Counted from the first letter of the stretch, positions 1 through 6,952 are shown. The stretch is 13,702 bases of DNA from Caryophanales bacterium UBA1423 (GCA_002304855.1 DBPJ01000012.1:256-13957), one strand, 5' to 3'. The notes: generated by a model from the sequence alone, not told the origin. A program made the numbers and translations.

Positions 1-338
<338 letters not shown>

Positions 339-393
339 TAATTTATTTGAGATAGCACATTATTCTGTTTTGAGAGAATTATTTCTCTAAATT

Positions 394-503
394 TTTCCTG
401 GTGACGATAGTGAAGTGGATACACCTGTTCCCATTCCGAACACAGCAGTTAAGCACTTCAGCGCCGACGATAGCGAGAGCAAAAATAGGTAATTGCCAGG
501 AAT
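394..503 (+). rRNA. rrf: 5S ribosomal RNA
   Basis: The terminal helix is visible as TTCCTGG (395-401) pairing with CCAGGAA (496-502). The conserved loop A/B/C core, CCCATTCCGAACACAG (430-445) followed by AAGCACTTC, lies between them. The distance between helix ends is about 108 nt. That is shorter than the usual 115-120 nt and resembles Mollicutes 5S genes. The 3' half is A-rich (GAGAGCAAAAATAGG) where most bacteria have a G-rich stretch. A small perfect stem, AGAGAA/TTCTCT (373-388), sits in the 23S-5S spacer. A run of seven T (503-509) directly abuts the terminal helix, so helix plus T-run may also end the rRNA transcript. No tRNA follows. Confidence 0.96.
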
Positions 504-581
504 TTTTTTGTTTGTAAATCTATTGTAATTAATATTGTCTCATAATTATTATTGTGTTACCCTTAAATCAGTAGGCAAACA

Positions 582-734
582 ATGGAAAATAGTAATTTTG
601 AAAAAAATACCCAAAAAGGGTTGATAACATTCTTAATAGTAATAATTTTATTATTAGTTTCAGGTTTGGGTTATTACATTTATAAGGATCTTAAACCAAG
701 TGATAACATCGAAAATAATGCACAAGAAGAATAA
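582..734 (+). CDS. N-terminal membrane anchor of a split protein (50 aa)
   Basis: This small frame encodes a lysine-containing cytoplasmic head (residues 1-12), one hydrophobic membrane span (about 13-34, rich in I, L and V) and a polar acidic tail ending in EE. It stops at TAA (732-734). The next reading frame, from 744, is in the same frame, and only the TAA and three further codons (AAT ACT GAA) separate them. The simplest reading is that both pieces were one membrane-anchored exported protein of about 216 codons with a premature stop. ATG 582 is the only start, because an in-frame TAA lies at 564-566. The ribosome site is weak (AGTAGG, 570-575). I do not recognise a family. It could also be a real 50-residue membrane peptide coupled to the downstream gene. 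Confidence 0.6.
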   Translation: MENSNFEKNTQKGLITFLIVIILLLVSGLGYYIYKDLKPSDNIENNAQEE

Positions 735-743
735 AATACTGAA

Positions 744-1232
744 ATGACAGCTGAATGGTTTGATGATTATTTAACCCCTCTCTTCAAAGTTAATGGTGCG
801 CGCTATTTTGATGCCGAAGAAAATATAACTGCTGAAGATATAGGGGTTTTGGGCATCAATTTAACCGTTTGCATCAGAGGTCAAGGTCAACTCCTTGAAA
901 AAATTGGAGATGAATATTTAATAACCGAAAGTGATATTGTAAGTAATATTGAAAAATATTATGGCAAAAATGTTACATATGAAATTGATGATGATCAATT
1001 CCGATATGATGAATCAAAAAAAAGATATTTATCTACTTTAGAATTTGGTGTTGGTTGTGTAAGTGAAGGACCTGAAGCTGAATATGTAATTAGTAATGTT
1101 ATTTCCCAAGGTAATGACGTAACATTAAATGTATTAGAAGATTATAAAGGTGAGGCAGACAATAGAAATTATACTGTAAGCTTAGAATGTTACAATGATA
1201 ATTGCATTATAAAAAGTATTGAGGAAAAATAA
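744..1232 (+). CDS. Uncharacterised acidic protein, probable C-terminal part of a split membrane-anchored protein (162 aa)
   Basis: I recognise no family. As read, the 162-residue product has no signal peptide or membrane span. It is acidic and has four cysteines, at about residues 43, 104, 148 and 153, the last pair in an ECYNDNC context. Such a pattern would suit disulfides outside the cell. The frame is continuous with 582-734 apart from the TAA at 732-734, so the missing anchor lies just upstream. There is only a poor ribosome site before ATG 744 (AAGAAGAA about 12 nt upstream). Independent translation would therefore need reinitiation or readthrough. The gene follows the rRNA operon and ends at a strong bidirectional terminator shared with the converging phosphodiesterase gene. 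Either a recent pseudogene or a two-part product is possible. Confidence 0.6.
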   Translation: MTAEWFDDYLTPLFKVNGARYFDAEENITAEDIGVLGINLTVCIRGQGQLLEKIGDEYLITESDIVSNIEKYYGKNVTYEIDDDQFRYDESKKRYLSTLEFGVGCVSEGPEAEYVISNVISQGNDVTLNVLEDYKGEADNRNYTVSLECYNDNCIIKSIEEK

Positions 1233-1234
1233 AT

Positions 1235-1266
1235 AAAAAAAGGACTAATTGCTAGTCCTTTTTTTA
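1235..1266. terminator. Bidirectional intrinsic terminator
   Basis: The stem GGACTA (1242-1247) / TAGTCC (1253-1258) closes a short loop and is flanked by an A-run on the left and a T-run on the right, so it works on both strands. It ends the plus-strand gene at 1232. It also overlaps the stop codon of the minus-strand gene, whose TAA complement lies at 1264-1266. Confidence 0.9.
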
Positions 1267-2043
1267 TTTACCTTTACTTATGTTAATATTAGGTTCATAA
1301 TTTTCAAATATTATATTATCTACTTTAGCCTCATTTAAAATAATTGATTCCTCATTATAATTTCTAATTGTCCAAGCTAAAACAATTTTATTATCGCCTC
1401 TTTGTCTTAAATTGGCTACCATTTTATTTGTTAGTCCGCGTTTTTCAACGGCATAAAAATCATAATCTCTTTTAACTAATTTAGTATATAATGGTACCGT
1501 TGCAACCGAAAAAGCGGGAATTAATAATCCGACTTTTGTCATTTTGCCAACTTCATCAAAACTTTTATATTGAAGCATTTCAGGACAAAAACTTTGGACA
1601 TAAGCAGGACCTTTGTCTCTATATTTTTTTAATGCTTGGCTCAATAATTCAAATGTACGCCTTGCTTCTTCTGACGTGCTAAAAGCCAAGCCATACCATC
1701 CTCTGGTTTTTATTTCTATAAGCAATGGTACTCGGCCATCTACTAATTCTAGGACTTCTTCAAGAGTAGGTATATGTTGATCAGTGCCTGCTAACTTTAT
1801 TCGTTTTCTTTTGATTTCGGTAAGTTCTTCGGTTTTAATATTAACTTCCCAGTTAGTTAATCTTCTTAAACTACCATCGTGAAACCAAAGTAGCTTGCCT
1901 TCATTAGTTAGTCTTAAGTCCCCTTCGATAGCATAACCTTTATCAATAGCTGCTTGAATGGCAGCTAGGGTGTTTTCAGGTTTAGTTTCATCATGAAGGG
2001 CACGATGAGCAATTGGTCTATTTATTAAATGCTCCATATCCAT
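1264..2043 (-). CDS. Glycerophosphodiester phosphodiesterase family protein
   Basis: Members of this TIM-barrel family hydrolyse glycerophosphodiesters to glycerol-3-phosphate and an alcohol, recycling phospholipid head groups. The 259-residue length matches the compact bacterial UgpQ type. Visible family marks are the HR pair (H13, R14), PENT (22-25, with metal ligand E23), the E40-x-D42 metal pair followed by LT-N-G, the catalytic FHD (H55), IEIK (E110, K112), VQSF (149-152) and AWT (W224). The usual HRG is HRA here. No signal peptide or membrane segment is seen, so it should be cytoplasmic. The start at M1 is preceded by an AGAAAGAGAGAG purine tract; M3 is an alternative. It is transcribed alone from a consensus promoter (2082-2110). 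Family is near certain; the substrate is not known. Confidence 0.92.
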   Translation of the reverse strand: MDMEHLINRPIAHRALHDETKPENTLAAIQAAIDKGYAIEGDLRLTNEGKLLWFHDGSLRRLTNWEVNIKTEELTEIKRKRIKLAGTDQHIPTLEEVLELVDGRVPLLIEIKTRGWYGLAFSTSEEARRTFELLSQALKKYRDKGPAYVQSFCPEMLQYKSFDEVGKMTKVGLLIPAFSVATVPLYTKLVKRDYDFYAVEKRGLTNKMVANLRQRGDNKIVLAWTIRNYNEESIILNEAKVDNIIFENYEPNINISKGK

Positions 2044-2081
2044 ATTTTGCTCTCTCTTTCTTCTGTTATTTCTGCTGCTTT

Positions 2082-2110
2082 AGTATATATTATTTACCTA
2101 AGTTTGTCAA
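2082..2110 (-). promoter_or_regulatory. Promoter of the phosphodiesterase gene
   Basis: On the minus strand, TTGACA (2110-2105) and TATACT (2087-2082) are separated by exactly 17 bp, a near-perfect sigma-A promoter. It lies about 40 bp upstream of the gene starting at 2043 and is divergent from the promoter at 2149. Confidence 0.88.
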
Positions 2111-2148
2111 TAAATTAATATAATTAGATAAATATAACAAAATTTTAA

Positions 2149-2176
2149 TTGCTTTTTTACTCTTTTTTGTTACAAT
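2149..2176 (+). promoter_or_regulatory. Promoter of the MazF-like orphan gene
   Basis: TTGCTT (2149-2154) and TACAAT (2171-2176) are 16 bp apart, and TG at 2168-2169 makes an extended -10. Transcription should begin near 2183. This excludes the longer reading frame that starts at 2149 and supports the start at 2206. Confidence 0.75.
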
Positions 2177-2192
2177 ATATAATTGCTTATTT

Positions 2193-2199
2193 AGGGGGG
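2193..2199 (+). promoter_or_regulatory. Strong ribosome binding site that fixes the start at 2206
   Basis: AGGGGGG lies 6 nt before ATG 2206. The same frame is open back to 2149, but the extra codons overlap the promoter and have no ribosome site. Confidence 0.85.
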
Positions 2200-2205
2200 C
2201 CAAAA

Positions 2206-2652
2206 ATGCATCATTATATTGAGCCGGGTAACGCCATCGAATTACAGTTTTTTGAAACTAATGAAACAGGTCAGAAATTATTAGTGGGAAAACATCCTGG
2301 ATTAGTTTTAGATATAATTGATGGCTACATTTATTTTTTGCCAATATCTATTACTTATCGCCGTAATGATGGTACCATTTATGCTTATAAAAGGCATAAA
2401 AATAACCCGAAAGGTTTGATTAGAAATATCAATTTAAATGTAATTGGTAAAATACCAATTGCAAATTATGAATTATGGTTCAGTATTGGCAAAAAAGAAT
2501 TTTTATATATCCTTAAAGCATTTATTATTTGTCAGGAAGCAAAAGCAGCAAAGGTTGAAAATTATGCTAAAATAAAGGCTAAAATTGAAGAAACCTATGG
2601 ACCTGAGTTAGCCAAAACAATAGTTAAAAAACCTCCAAACTGTAGAGGTTAA
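2206..2652 (+). CDS. Uncharacterised protein, possibly MazF/PemK-like barrel (148 aa)
   Basis: I do not recognise a definite family. The N-terminal part (PGNAIELQFF, then KHPGLVLDIIDGYIYFLPIS, residues 29-48) has the order of elements seen in MazF/PemK-fold proteins: a G-x-hydrophobic strand, a charged hairpin, then a Pro-x-LVL strand and a hydrophobic strand ending in S/T. A second half (about 70-125) carries NINLNVIGKIPI and an aromatic segment. The C-terminus (about 110-140) is a lysine/glutamate-rich helix. No antitoxin-like partner is adjacent, so a toxin-antitoxin pair is not supported; a processing, RNA-binding or mobile-element cargo role is equally possible. It has its own promoter and a very strong ribosome site, so it should be well expressed. 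A hairpin AACCTC/GAGGTT (2630-2650) overlaps its 3' end. Confidence is for the gene, not the fold. Confidence 0.82.
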   Translation: MHHYIEPGNAIELQFFETNETGQKLLVGKHPGLVLDIIDGYIYFLPISITYRRNDGTIYAYKRHKNNPKGLIRNINLNVIGKIPIANYELWFSIGKKEFLYILKAFIICQEAKAAKVENYAKIKAKIEETYGPELAKTIVKKPPNCRG

Positions 2653-2672
2653 CACTAAAAATTATAAAAAAC

Positions 2673-2706
2673 CAAAAACAGGTTGAATAACTTGTTTTTA
2701 TTTTGT
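2673..2706 (+). terminator. Intrinsic terminator after the MazF-like gene
   Basis: The stem ACAGGTT (2678-2684) / AACTTGT (2689-2695) has one G-T wobble and a GAAT loop, with A-rich flank and the T-rich tail TTTTATTTTG. Its right side overlaps the tsaE promoter, so terminator and promoter share bases. Confidence 0.75.
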
Positions 2707-2712
2707 TATAAT
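2683..2712 (+). promoter_or_regulatory. Promoter of the tsa operon
   Basis: TTGAAT (2683-2688) and TATAAT (2707-2712) are separated by 18 bp, with TG at 2704-2705 forming an extended -10. Transcription should begin near 2719, at the AGGTG ribosome site (2718-2722), leaving a leader of only about ten bases before ATG 2728. The longer frame starting at 2683 would lie upstream of the transcript. Confidence 0.8.
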
Positions 2713-2727
2713 AAAGTAGGTGATTAT

Positions 2728-3177
2728 ATGGAATATAAGGTAACAACTTATAATGAGCAAGAAACAACCGAATTAGCCCAGAATATTGAATCAGAAAGAT
2801 TTCCTAATATGGTTATCTGCTTAGAAGGAGACCTTGGCAGTGGCAAAACTATTTTTACTAAAGGGATTGCTAATGGACTAGGAATTCAAGAAACAATTAC
2901 TTCGCCTACTTTTAATATTATTAAAGAATATCATGGCGAACTTCCATTATATCACATGGATGTCTATCGTCTTAAAGGTTCAATAAAAGATTTAGGACTT
3001 GAAGAGTATTTTAAAAAAGGTGGTATTGTTGTTATTGAATGGGCTGATATGATTGAACAATACTTACCTAAAGAACGTTTAGATATTAAAATAAAAATAA
3101 CTGGTGAAAATACTAGGGTATTTATCATTACTCCAATGGGTAAAAAATATGAAGATTTATGTGAGGCTGTTTTGTGA
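2728..3177 (+). CDS. tsaE: tRNA threonylcarbamoyladenosine biosynthesis ATPase TsaE
   Basis: TsaE is the P-loop ATPase that drives cycling of the TsaB-TsaD complex during t6A formation at A37 of ANN-decoding tRNAs. The 149-residue protein has Walker A GDLGSGKT (34-41), the switch-like SPTFNII (59-65), HMDVYRL (76-82) with the conserved D78, Y80 and R81, and VVIEWAD (101-107) with E104-W105, all typical of the family at its usual length. The start at ATG 2728 is chosen because AGGTG lies 5 nt upstream; the frame extends to a TTG at 2683, but that lies in the promoter. It is first in an operon with tsaB, rimI and tsaD. Its TGA stop overlaps the GTG start of tsaB, which indicates translational coupling. 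Confidence 0.97.
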   Translation: MEYKVTTYNEQETTELAQNIESERFPNMVICLEGDLGSGKTIFTKGIANGLGIQETITSPTFNIIKEYHGELPLYHMDVYRLKGSIKDLGLEEYFKKGGIVVIEWADMIEQYLPKERLDIKIKITGENTRVFIITPMGKKYEDLCEAVL

Positions 3178-3815
3178 AAACGTTATTTATAGATACTTCG
3201 TTATCTAATTTAGTAATTGGTATTGTTAATGGTGACGACTTACTTTACATTGAATCAAATAAATTAAGTCATCAATTATCAACTTATACTCTTCCCCGTT
3301 TGGTGGAAGTTTTTAATAATTGCCATTTAAAACCTAATGATATTGATACCATTATGGTTATAGAAGGCCCAGGATCATTTACTGGTCTTCGTATTGGGAT
3401 TACAATTGCTAAGATAATGGCTTGGACTTTAAATAAGAAGATAATTCCTATCTCAAGCCTACATGCCATGGCTTTATCAGTTAATGATGGCGATTATATT
3501 ATTCCCGTTATAGATGCTAGAAGTAATAGTTACTATGCTAGTATCTATGATAATGATTTAAATTTATTGATGGAGCCACAATATATTAGTAAGGATAAAT
3601 TACTAAATGAGATAAAGAAATTAAAGGGTAATCTTAAAATTATTAGTGATCATGATTTTTATCTTGCTGATCTTAAAGTTAATGAAATAAAACTTGATGT
3701 TTTAAATATTGTCAAGAGCTATATTAATCATGAAGGTATAAGTGTTCATAAATTAGTACCTAATTATTTAAAACTAACTGATGCGGAAAGAAAATTATAT
3801 GAGAAGTGTGATTAG
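3174..3815 (+). CDS. tsaB: tRNA threonylcarbamoyladenosine biosynthesis protein TsaB
   Basis: TsaB is a catalytically inactive ASKHA-fold paralogue of TsaD. It forms the heterodimer that, with TsaE, transfers the threonylcarbamoyl group to tRNA. Residues 1-9 (MKTLFIDTS) are the first ASKHA strand and phosphate loop. SHQLS (32-36) corresponds to the family's SH-S element, and GPGSFTGLRIG (65-75) is the TsaB signature. ISSLHAMA (about 93-100) and IDARSNSYYASIY (about 113-125) are further family marks. At 213 residues it is a little shorter than the E. coli protein, with a reduced C-terminal half. It starts at GTG 3174, overlapping the TGA stop of tsaE. Its own stop abuts the rimI ATG with no gap (TAGATG). 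Confidence 0.96.
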   Translation: MKTLFIDTSLSNLVIGIVNGDDLLYIESNKLSHQLSTYTLPRLVEVFNNCHLKPNDIDTIMVIEGPGSFTGLRIGITIAKIMAWTLNKKIIPISSLHAMALSVNDGDYIIPVIDARSNSYYASIYDNDLNLLMEPQYISKDKLLNEIKKLKGNLKIISDHDFYLADLKVNEIKLDVLNIVKSYINHEGISVHKLVPNYLKLTDAERKLYEKCD

Positions 3816-4265
3816 ATGATCCAAGAAATTAGTTTAAATAATTTTGAGCCATTTAAACCTCTTGTTAATGATTTAATTAATCTAAATGAAATAAAAAAAG
3901 ATTTAATATCTAATCCTTTCAGTCATTATATTATATATATTATTGATAATATGGTTGTTGGTTTTACTCACTATTTATTAATCTATGATCGAATTGAAAT
4001 AGCAGATATTGAAGTAAAACCAGCTTTTAGAAGACAATCTATTGCTACTAAAATGATGAACTATATTATTGATGAAAGTATAAAAAATAGATGCCAAAAT
4101 ATTACTTTAGAAGTAAGAAAAAGTAATTTAATCGCTATTAATTTATATCAAAAGCTTGGTTTTAAAGAAAAAACTATTAGACCACAATATTATGGCGATG
4201 AAGATGGATTGCTAATGGAAAAAGAGTTGATAAATAATGAAAGATGTGTACATATTAGCCATTGA
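3816..4265 (+). CDS. rimI: GNAT N-acetyltransferase, RimI-like
   Basis: RimI-type enzymes use acetyl-CoA to acetylate protein N-termini (ribosomal protein S18 in E. coli) and are very often encoded between tsaB and tsaD, as here. The 149-residue sequence shows the GNAT core: beta-strand 4 IEIADIEVKPAF (60-71), the acetyl-CoA loop RRQSIATKM (72-80) and the C-terminal motif NLIAINLYQKLGF. The first glycine of the acetyl-CoA loop (normally Q-x-x-G-x-G/A) is serine here (S75). Binding of the pyrophosphate may be altered, although serine is tolerated in some GNATs. The start directly follows the tsaB stop. The last 29 bases overlap tsaD in another frame. Family is secure; the RimI assignment rests mainly on context. 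Confidence 0.9.
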   Translation: MIQEISLNNFEPFKPLVNDLINLNEIKKDLISNPFSHYIIYIIDNMVVGFTHYLLIYDRIEIADIEVKPAFRRQSIATKMMNYIIDESIKNRCQNITLEVRKSNLIAINLYQKLGFKEKTIRPQYYGDEDGLLMEKELINNERCVHISH

Positions 4266-5244
4266 AACTAGTTGTGATGAAACTAGTGCTAGTATCATTA
4301 AAAATGGTAGTAAAGAAATTAGTACGGTTGTATTATCACAAATGGATATTCATAAACAATATGGTGGAGTAGTACCTGAAATTGCTAGTCGCCATCATAT
4401 TAGAAATATTACTTTAGTGTTAGAAGAAACTTTACAAAAAGCTAAGATGAAAATGAAACAAATTGATGCCTTTGCTGTTACTTATGGACCGGGTTTAATT
4501 GGGTCATTACTTATTGGCCTACAAACTGCTAAAACTTTATCATTTATTTATCAAAAACCATTAATACCAGTTCATCATATTGCTGGGCATATCTATGCTA
4601 ATCAATTAGAAAAAGATTTTTCTTTTCCTTTAATTTGTTTAGTGGTTAGTGGTGGTCATACTGATTTAATATATATGGATGGCCATTATTCATTTAAAAA
4701 GATTGGTAGCACTTTAGACGATGCAGTTGGTGAATCTTATGATAAAGTAGCTAGAGTAATGGGTTTAGATTATCCAGGTGGTCCTTTAGTTGATAAATTA
4801 GCTGCCCAAGGTCAAGATACTTATGATTTACCTATGCCACTTGATGATGATACTTATAATTTTAGTTTCAGCGGCCTAAAGAGTGCTGTTGTCAATTTAG
4901 TTCATAATGAAAAACAAATAGGCAATGATATAGTAGTTGAAAACTTGGCTTGTAGTTTTCAAAATAGAGTTATTGATATATTAGTTAAAAAGACGATGCA
5001 AGCTATTAAAGAATATAAAGTAAAACAATTATTAGTTTCAGGCGGAGTAGCAGCCAATCGAGGGCTTAGAGAACGATTGAAAGAGGAATGTAAAAAACAT
5101 CAAATTGATCTAGTTATTCCTAGAATTAATTATTGTACTGATAATGCTGCGATGATTGGAGTTGCTGCTTATTATGCATATCAAAGAGACATTATTGCTG
5201 ACTTAACTTTAGATAGTAAAGCTGTTACTAATATTGAATTATAA
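4237..5244 (+). CDS. tsaD: tRNA N6-adenosine threonylcarbamoyltransferase TsaD
   Basis: TsaD is the catalytic subunit that moves the threonylcarbamoyl group from TC-AMP to N6 of A37 in ANN-decoding tRNAs. The 335-residue length is normal. Visible are the ASKHA phosphate loop AIETSCDET (8-16), GGVVPEIASRHH (43-54), YGPGLIGSLLIG (83-94), the metal-binding HIAGH (H114, H118), the nucleotide motif SGGHTD (138-143), FSFSGLKSA, SGGVAAN and the third metal ligand D302 in CTDNAAMI. ATG 4237 leads four residues before the usual start of the first strand and lies inside rimI, so translation is probably coupled. TsaC/Sua5, which makes TC-AMP, is not in this window. A surface-protein gene follows after 13 bp in the same transcript. 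Confidence 0.98.
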   Translation: MKDVYILAIETSCDETSASIIKNGSKEISTVVLSQMDIHKQYGGVVPEIASRHHIRNITLVLEETLQKAKMKMKQIDAFAVTYGPGLIGSLLIGLQTAKTLSFIYQKPLIPVHHIAGHIYANQLEKDFSFPLICLVVSGGHTDLIYMDGHYSFKKIGSTLDDAVGESYDKVARVMGLDYPGGPLVDKLAAQGQDTYDLPMPLDDDTYNFSFSGLKSAVVNLVHNEKQIGNDIVVENLACSFQNRVIDILVKKTMQAIKEYKVKQLLVSGGVAANRGLRERLKEECKKHQIDLVIPRINYCTDNAAMIGVAAYYAYQRDIIADLTLDSKAVTNIEL

Positions 5245-5257
5245 AGAAGGGGTGTAT

Positions 5258-6952
5258 ATGAAAAAAGGATTCACTTTAGTCGAATTATTAACTATTATTG
5301 CGGTTATAGCTGTTTTAGCCTTGCTTACAGTTCCAATTGTAAATCGTAACATTCAAAGTACTAGTAGGCGTATTTATAAAACTAATGAAAGTTCTTTAGC
5401 GACAGCTGCTGAGAATTATTATAATGAAAATAATGAATTATTACCGCAAGGAACTGACAATAAATCTTTTATCTTATTATCTGATTTAGTGACTAATGGT
5501 TATATAAAAAACATAAAAAGTTTAAAAGATAAAGTAACTTCATGTAATGGGATTGTAGTAGTAGCGAATAAAGGTAATGATGTTTATGATTATAAACCTT
5601 ATTTAGAATGTGAAGATGACTATATAACCGAAGGTTATGATGCAATATCAATTATTGGAGTAGTTGGGGCTAATCCAATGATTTTAAATGTTGGTGAAAC
5701 TTATACAGAATTAGGTGCTGTTGCCTATTCTTCAGTTGATGGTGATATATCAGATAATATTCAAATTACAACTAATGATGTAAATACTGATGTTATTGGT
5801 ACTTATTCAGTAGTATATGAAGTAATTGCTGGTGGACGCACTGAAACTATTACTAGAACTGTAAATGTCATTTCTACTTCATATGTTAAAGCGGGTTTAA
5901 TTGCTGAATACAAATTTGATGATTTTCAAGAACCAACTGAAAATTATGCTCAATATCCATTTAATGCTTATGCTTTATATTATACATATAGCAGAGAAGG
6001 GGACACGCACATTTGTTATAGACAATCTGATTCAACTAGTGCTACAGTTGCACTATCCAATCCAACTTTTACGGCGGTAGCAACCTCTGGAACTATTTAT
6101 ACCATTAGTGGTTATCTTTACTTAAACGGGGTTCCTTTTAAGACAACAGTGCCTCATATTTCTACATATCATACTGGAACTATTAACAAAATCACTAGAG
6201 ATGATGGTTATTTTGAATTTACCCAACCATTTGTTTCGTCACAATGGATTATTCATAGTAATTTAGCCAATGCTCAAATAGGAGATACAATTAAAATAAA
6301 AAATTTACAAATTGAATTTAAACATTTTGCAACTCCTTTTACTCCGGATAAGAGGACGGGTAAAGTTAAAGACTATTCAGTTCATAATTCTCCTGCATCT
6401 TTAGACCTCCAAACAACACCGAGTTGGATATCAAGTGGAGTGATTGGAGGGGCCTATAGATTTGGATTAGGGACTTTGAATCAAATAATTGCCCCTATGC
6501 AAACACCAATTTCTGAAAAACTCACCTTATGCGCTTGGATATATCCAACTCAATATCCAACTGATAAAAGTACAATTATTAAAGGGGAAAATCCTAATGG
6601 TTATTATTTAAGTTTAAGTGCCAATGGTGCTTTAGCATCATATTGGTATAATACTTCTAATCCAGGTTATCACTTAACTAGTACTGGGGCAGTTCCCTTA
6701 AATGATTGGAGCTATGTATGTACAGTATGGAATGGTACTAATAATAAATTGTATGTCAATGCTAATCCGCTACAAACAATTGCTACTACCGGTGCTGGTA
6801 TTTCTTCAACTGGGATTGTCATTGGAGCCGAAAGTACAGCTAGACAATTTAAAGGTAATATTGATGAAGTCTTAATTTATAATCGCAACTTAAATGATAC
6901 CGAAATTTTAAACAATTACTTAATTGGACGCCAACAATTAGATCAACAATAA
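5258..6952 (+). CDS. Prepilin-type surface protein with Ig-like (DUF5011) and LamG/ConA-like domains (564 aa)
   Basis: The N-terminus MKKGFTLVELL is a class III (prepilin) signal: cleavage is expected after G4, and mature residue 5 is the conserved E9. The hydrophobic helix runs to about 28 and then a pilin-like globular part, with a likely disulfide C96-C118. Residues 130-205 fit a DUF5011-type Ig-like domain (GETYTELGA, DGDIS, GTYSVVYEV, RTVNVI). GLIAEYKFDD (213-222) looks like the first strand of a LamG_3 domain, whose remainder (about 369-560, with KVKDYS, LCAWIYP, WSYVCTVW, NIDEVLIYNR) resumes after an intervening beta-rich segment (about 224-366). That segment resembles carbohydrate-binding modules of phage tail proteins and ends IKIKNLQIEFKHFATPF. 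The start is fixed by AAGGGGTG upstream of ATG 5258. It is probably exported and pilus- or membrane-displayed, binding polysaccharide or host glycans; the ligand is unknown. Confidence 0.88.
   Translation: MKKGFTLVELLTIIAVIAVLALLTVPIVNRNIQSTSRRIYKTNESSLATAAENYYNENNELLPQGTDNKSFILLSDLVTNGYIKNIKSLKDKVTSCNGIVVVANKGNDVYDYKPYLECEDDYITEGYDAISIIGVVGANPMILNVGETYTELGAVAYSSVDGDISDNIQITTNDVNTDVIGTYSVVYEVIAGGRTETITRTVNVISTSYVKAGLIAEYKFDDFQEPTENYAQYPFNAYALYYTYSREGDTHICYRQSDSTSATVALSNPTFTAVATSGTIYTISGYLYLNGVPFKTTVPHISTYHTGTINKITRDDGYFEFTQPFVSSQWIIHSNLANAQIGDTIKIKNLQIEFKHFATPFTPDKRTGKVKDYSVHNSPASLDLQTTPSWISSGVIGGAYRFGLGTLNQIIAPMQTPISEKLTLCAWIYPTQYPTDKSTIIKGENPNGYYLSLSANGALASYWYNTSNPGYHLTSTGAVPLNDWSYVCTVWNGTNNKLYVNANPLQTIATTGAGISSTGIVIGAESTARQFKGNIDEVLIYNRNLNDTEILNNYLIGRQQLDQQ

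Noticed and set aside
504..581. tRNA gene or clear promoter after the 5S gene
   Set aside because: No cloverleaf pairing or GTTCGA-type T-loop is present, and CATAAT at 541-546 has no -35 at a proper distance.
1491..1682. 63-residue plus-strand reading frame
   Set aside because: It is antisense to the phosphodiesterase gene, which has full family motifs; no ribosome site or promoter.
2206..2652. Toxin-antitoxin module
   Set aside because: No small partner gene precedes or follows, and the neighbours are an oppositely oriented phosphodiesterase gene and tsaE.
3172..3177. TGA read as tryptophan (Mycoplasma code)
   Set aside because: tsaE reaches its normal family length at this TGA and the frame meets another stop after four codons; tryptophans are TGG throughout.
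3284..3469. 61-residue minus-strand reading frame
   Set aside because: It lies wholly inside tsaB, opposite its GPGSFTGLRIG signature.
5234..5257. Longer start (TTG 5234) for the pilin-like protein
   Set aside because: It would overlap tsaD, add eight residues before the prepilin signal and ignore the ribosome site placed for ATG 5258.
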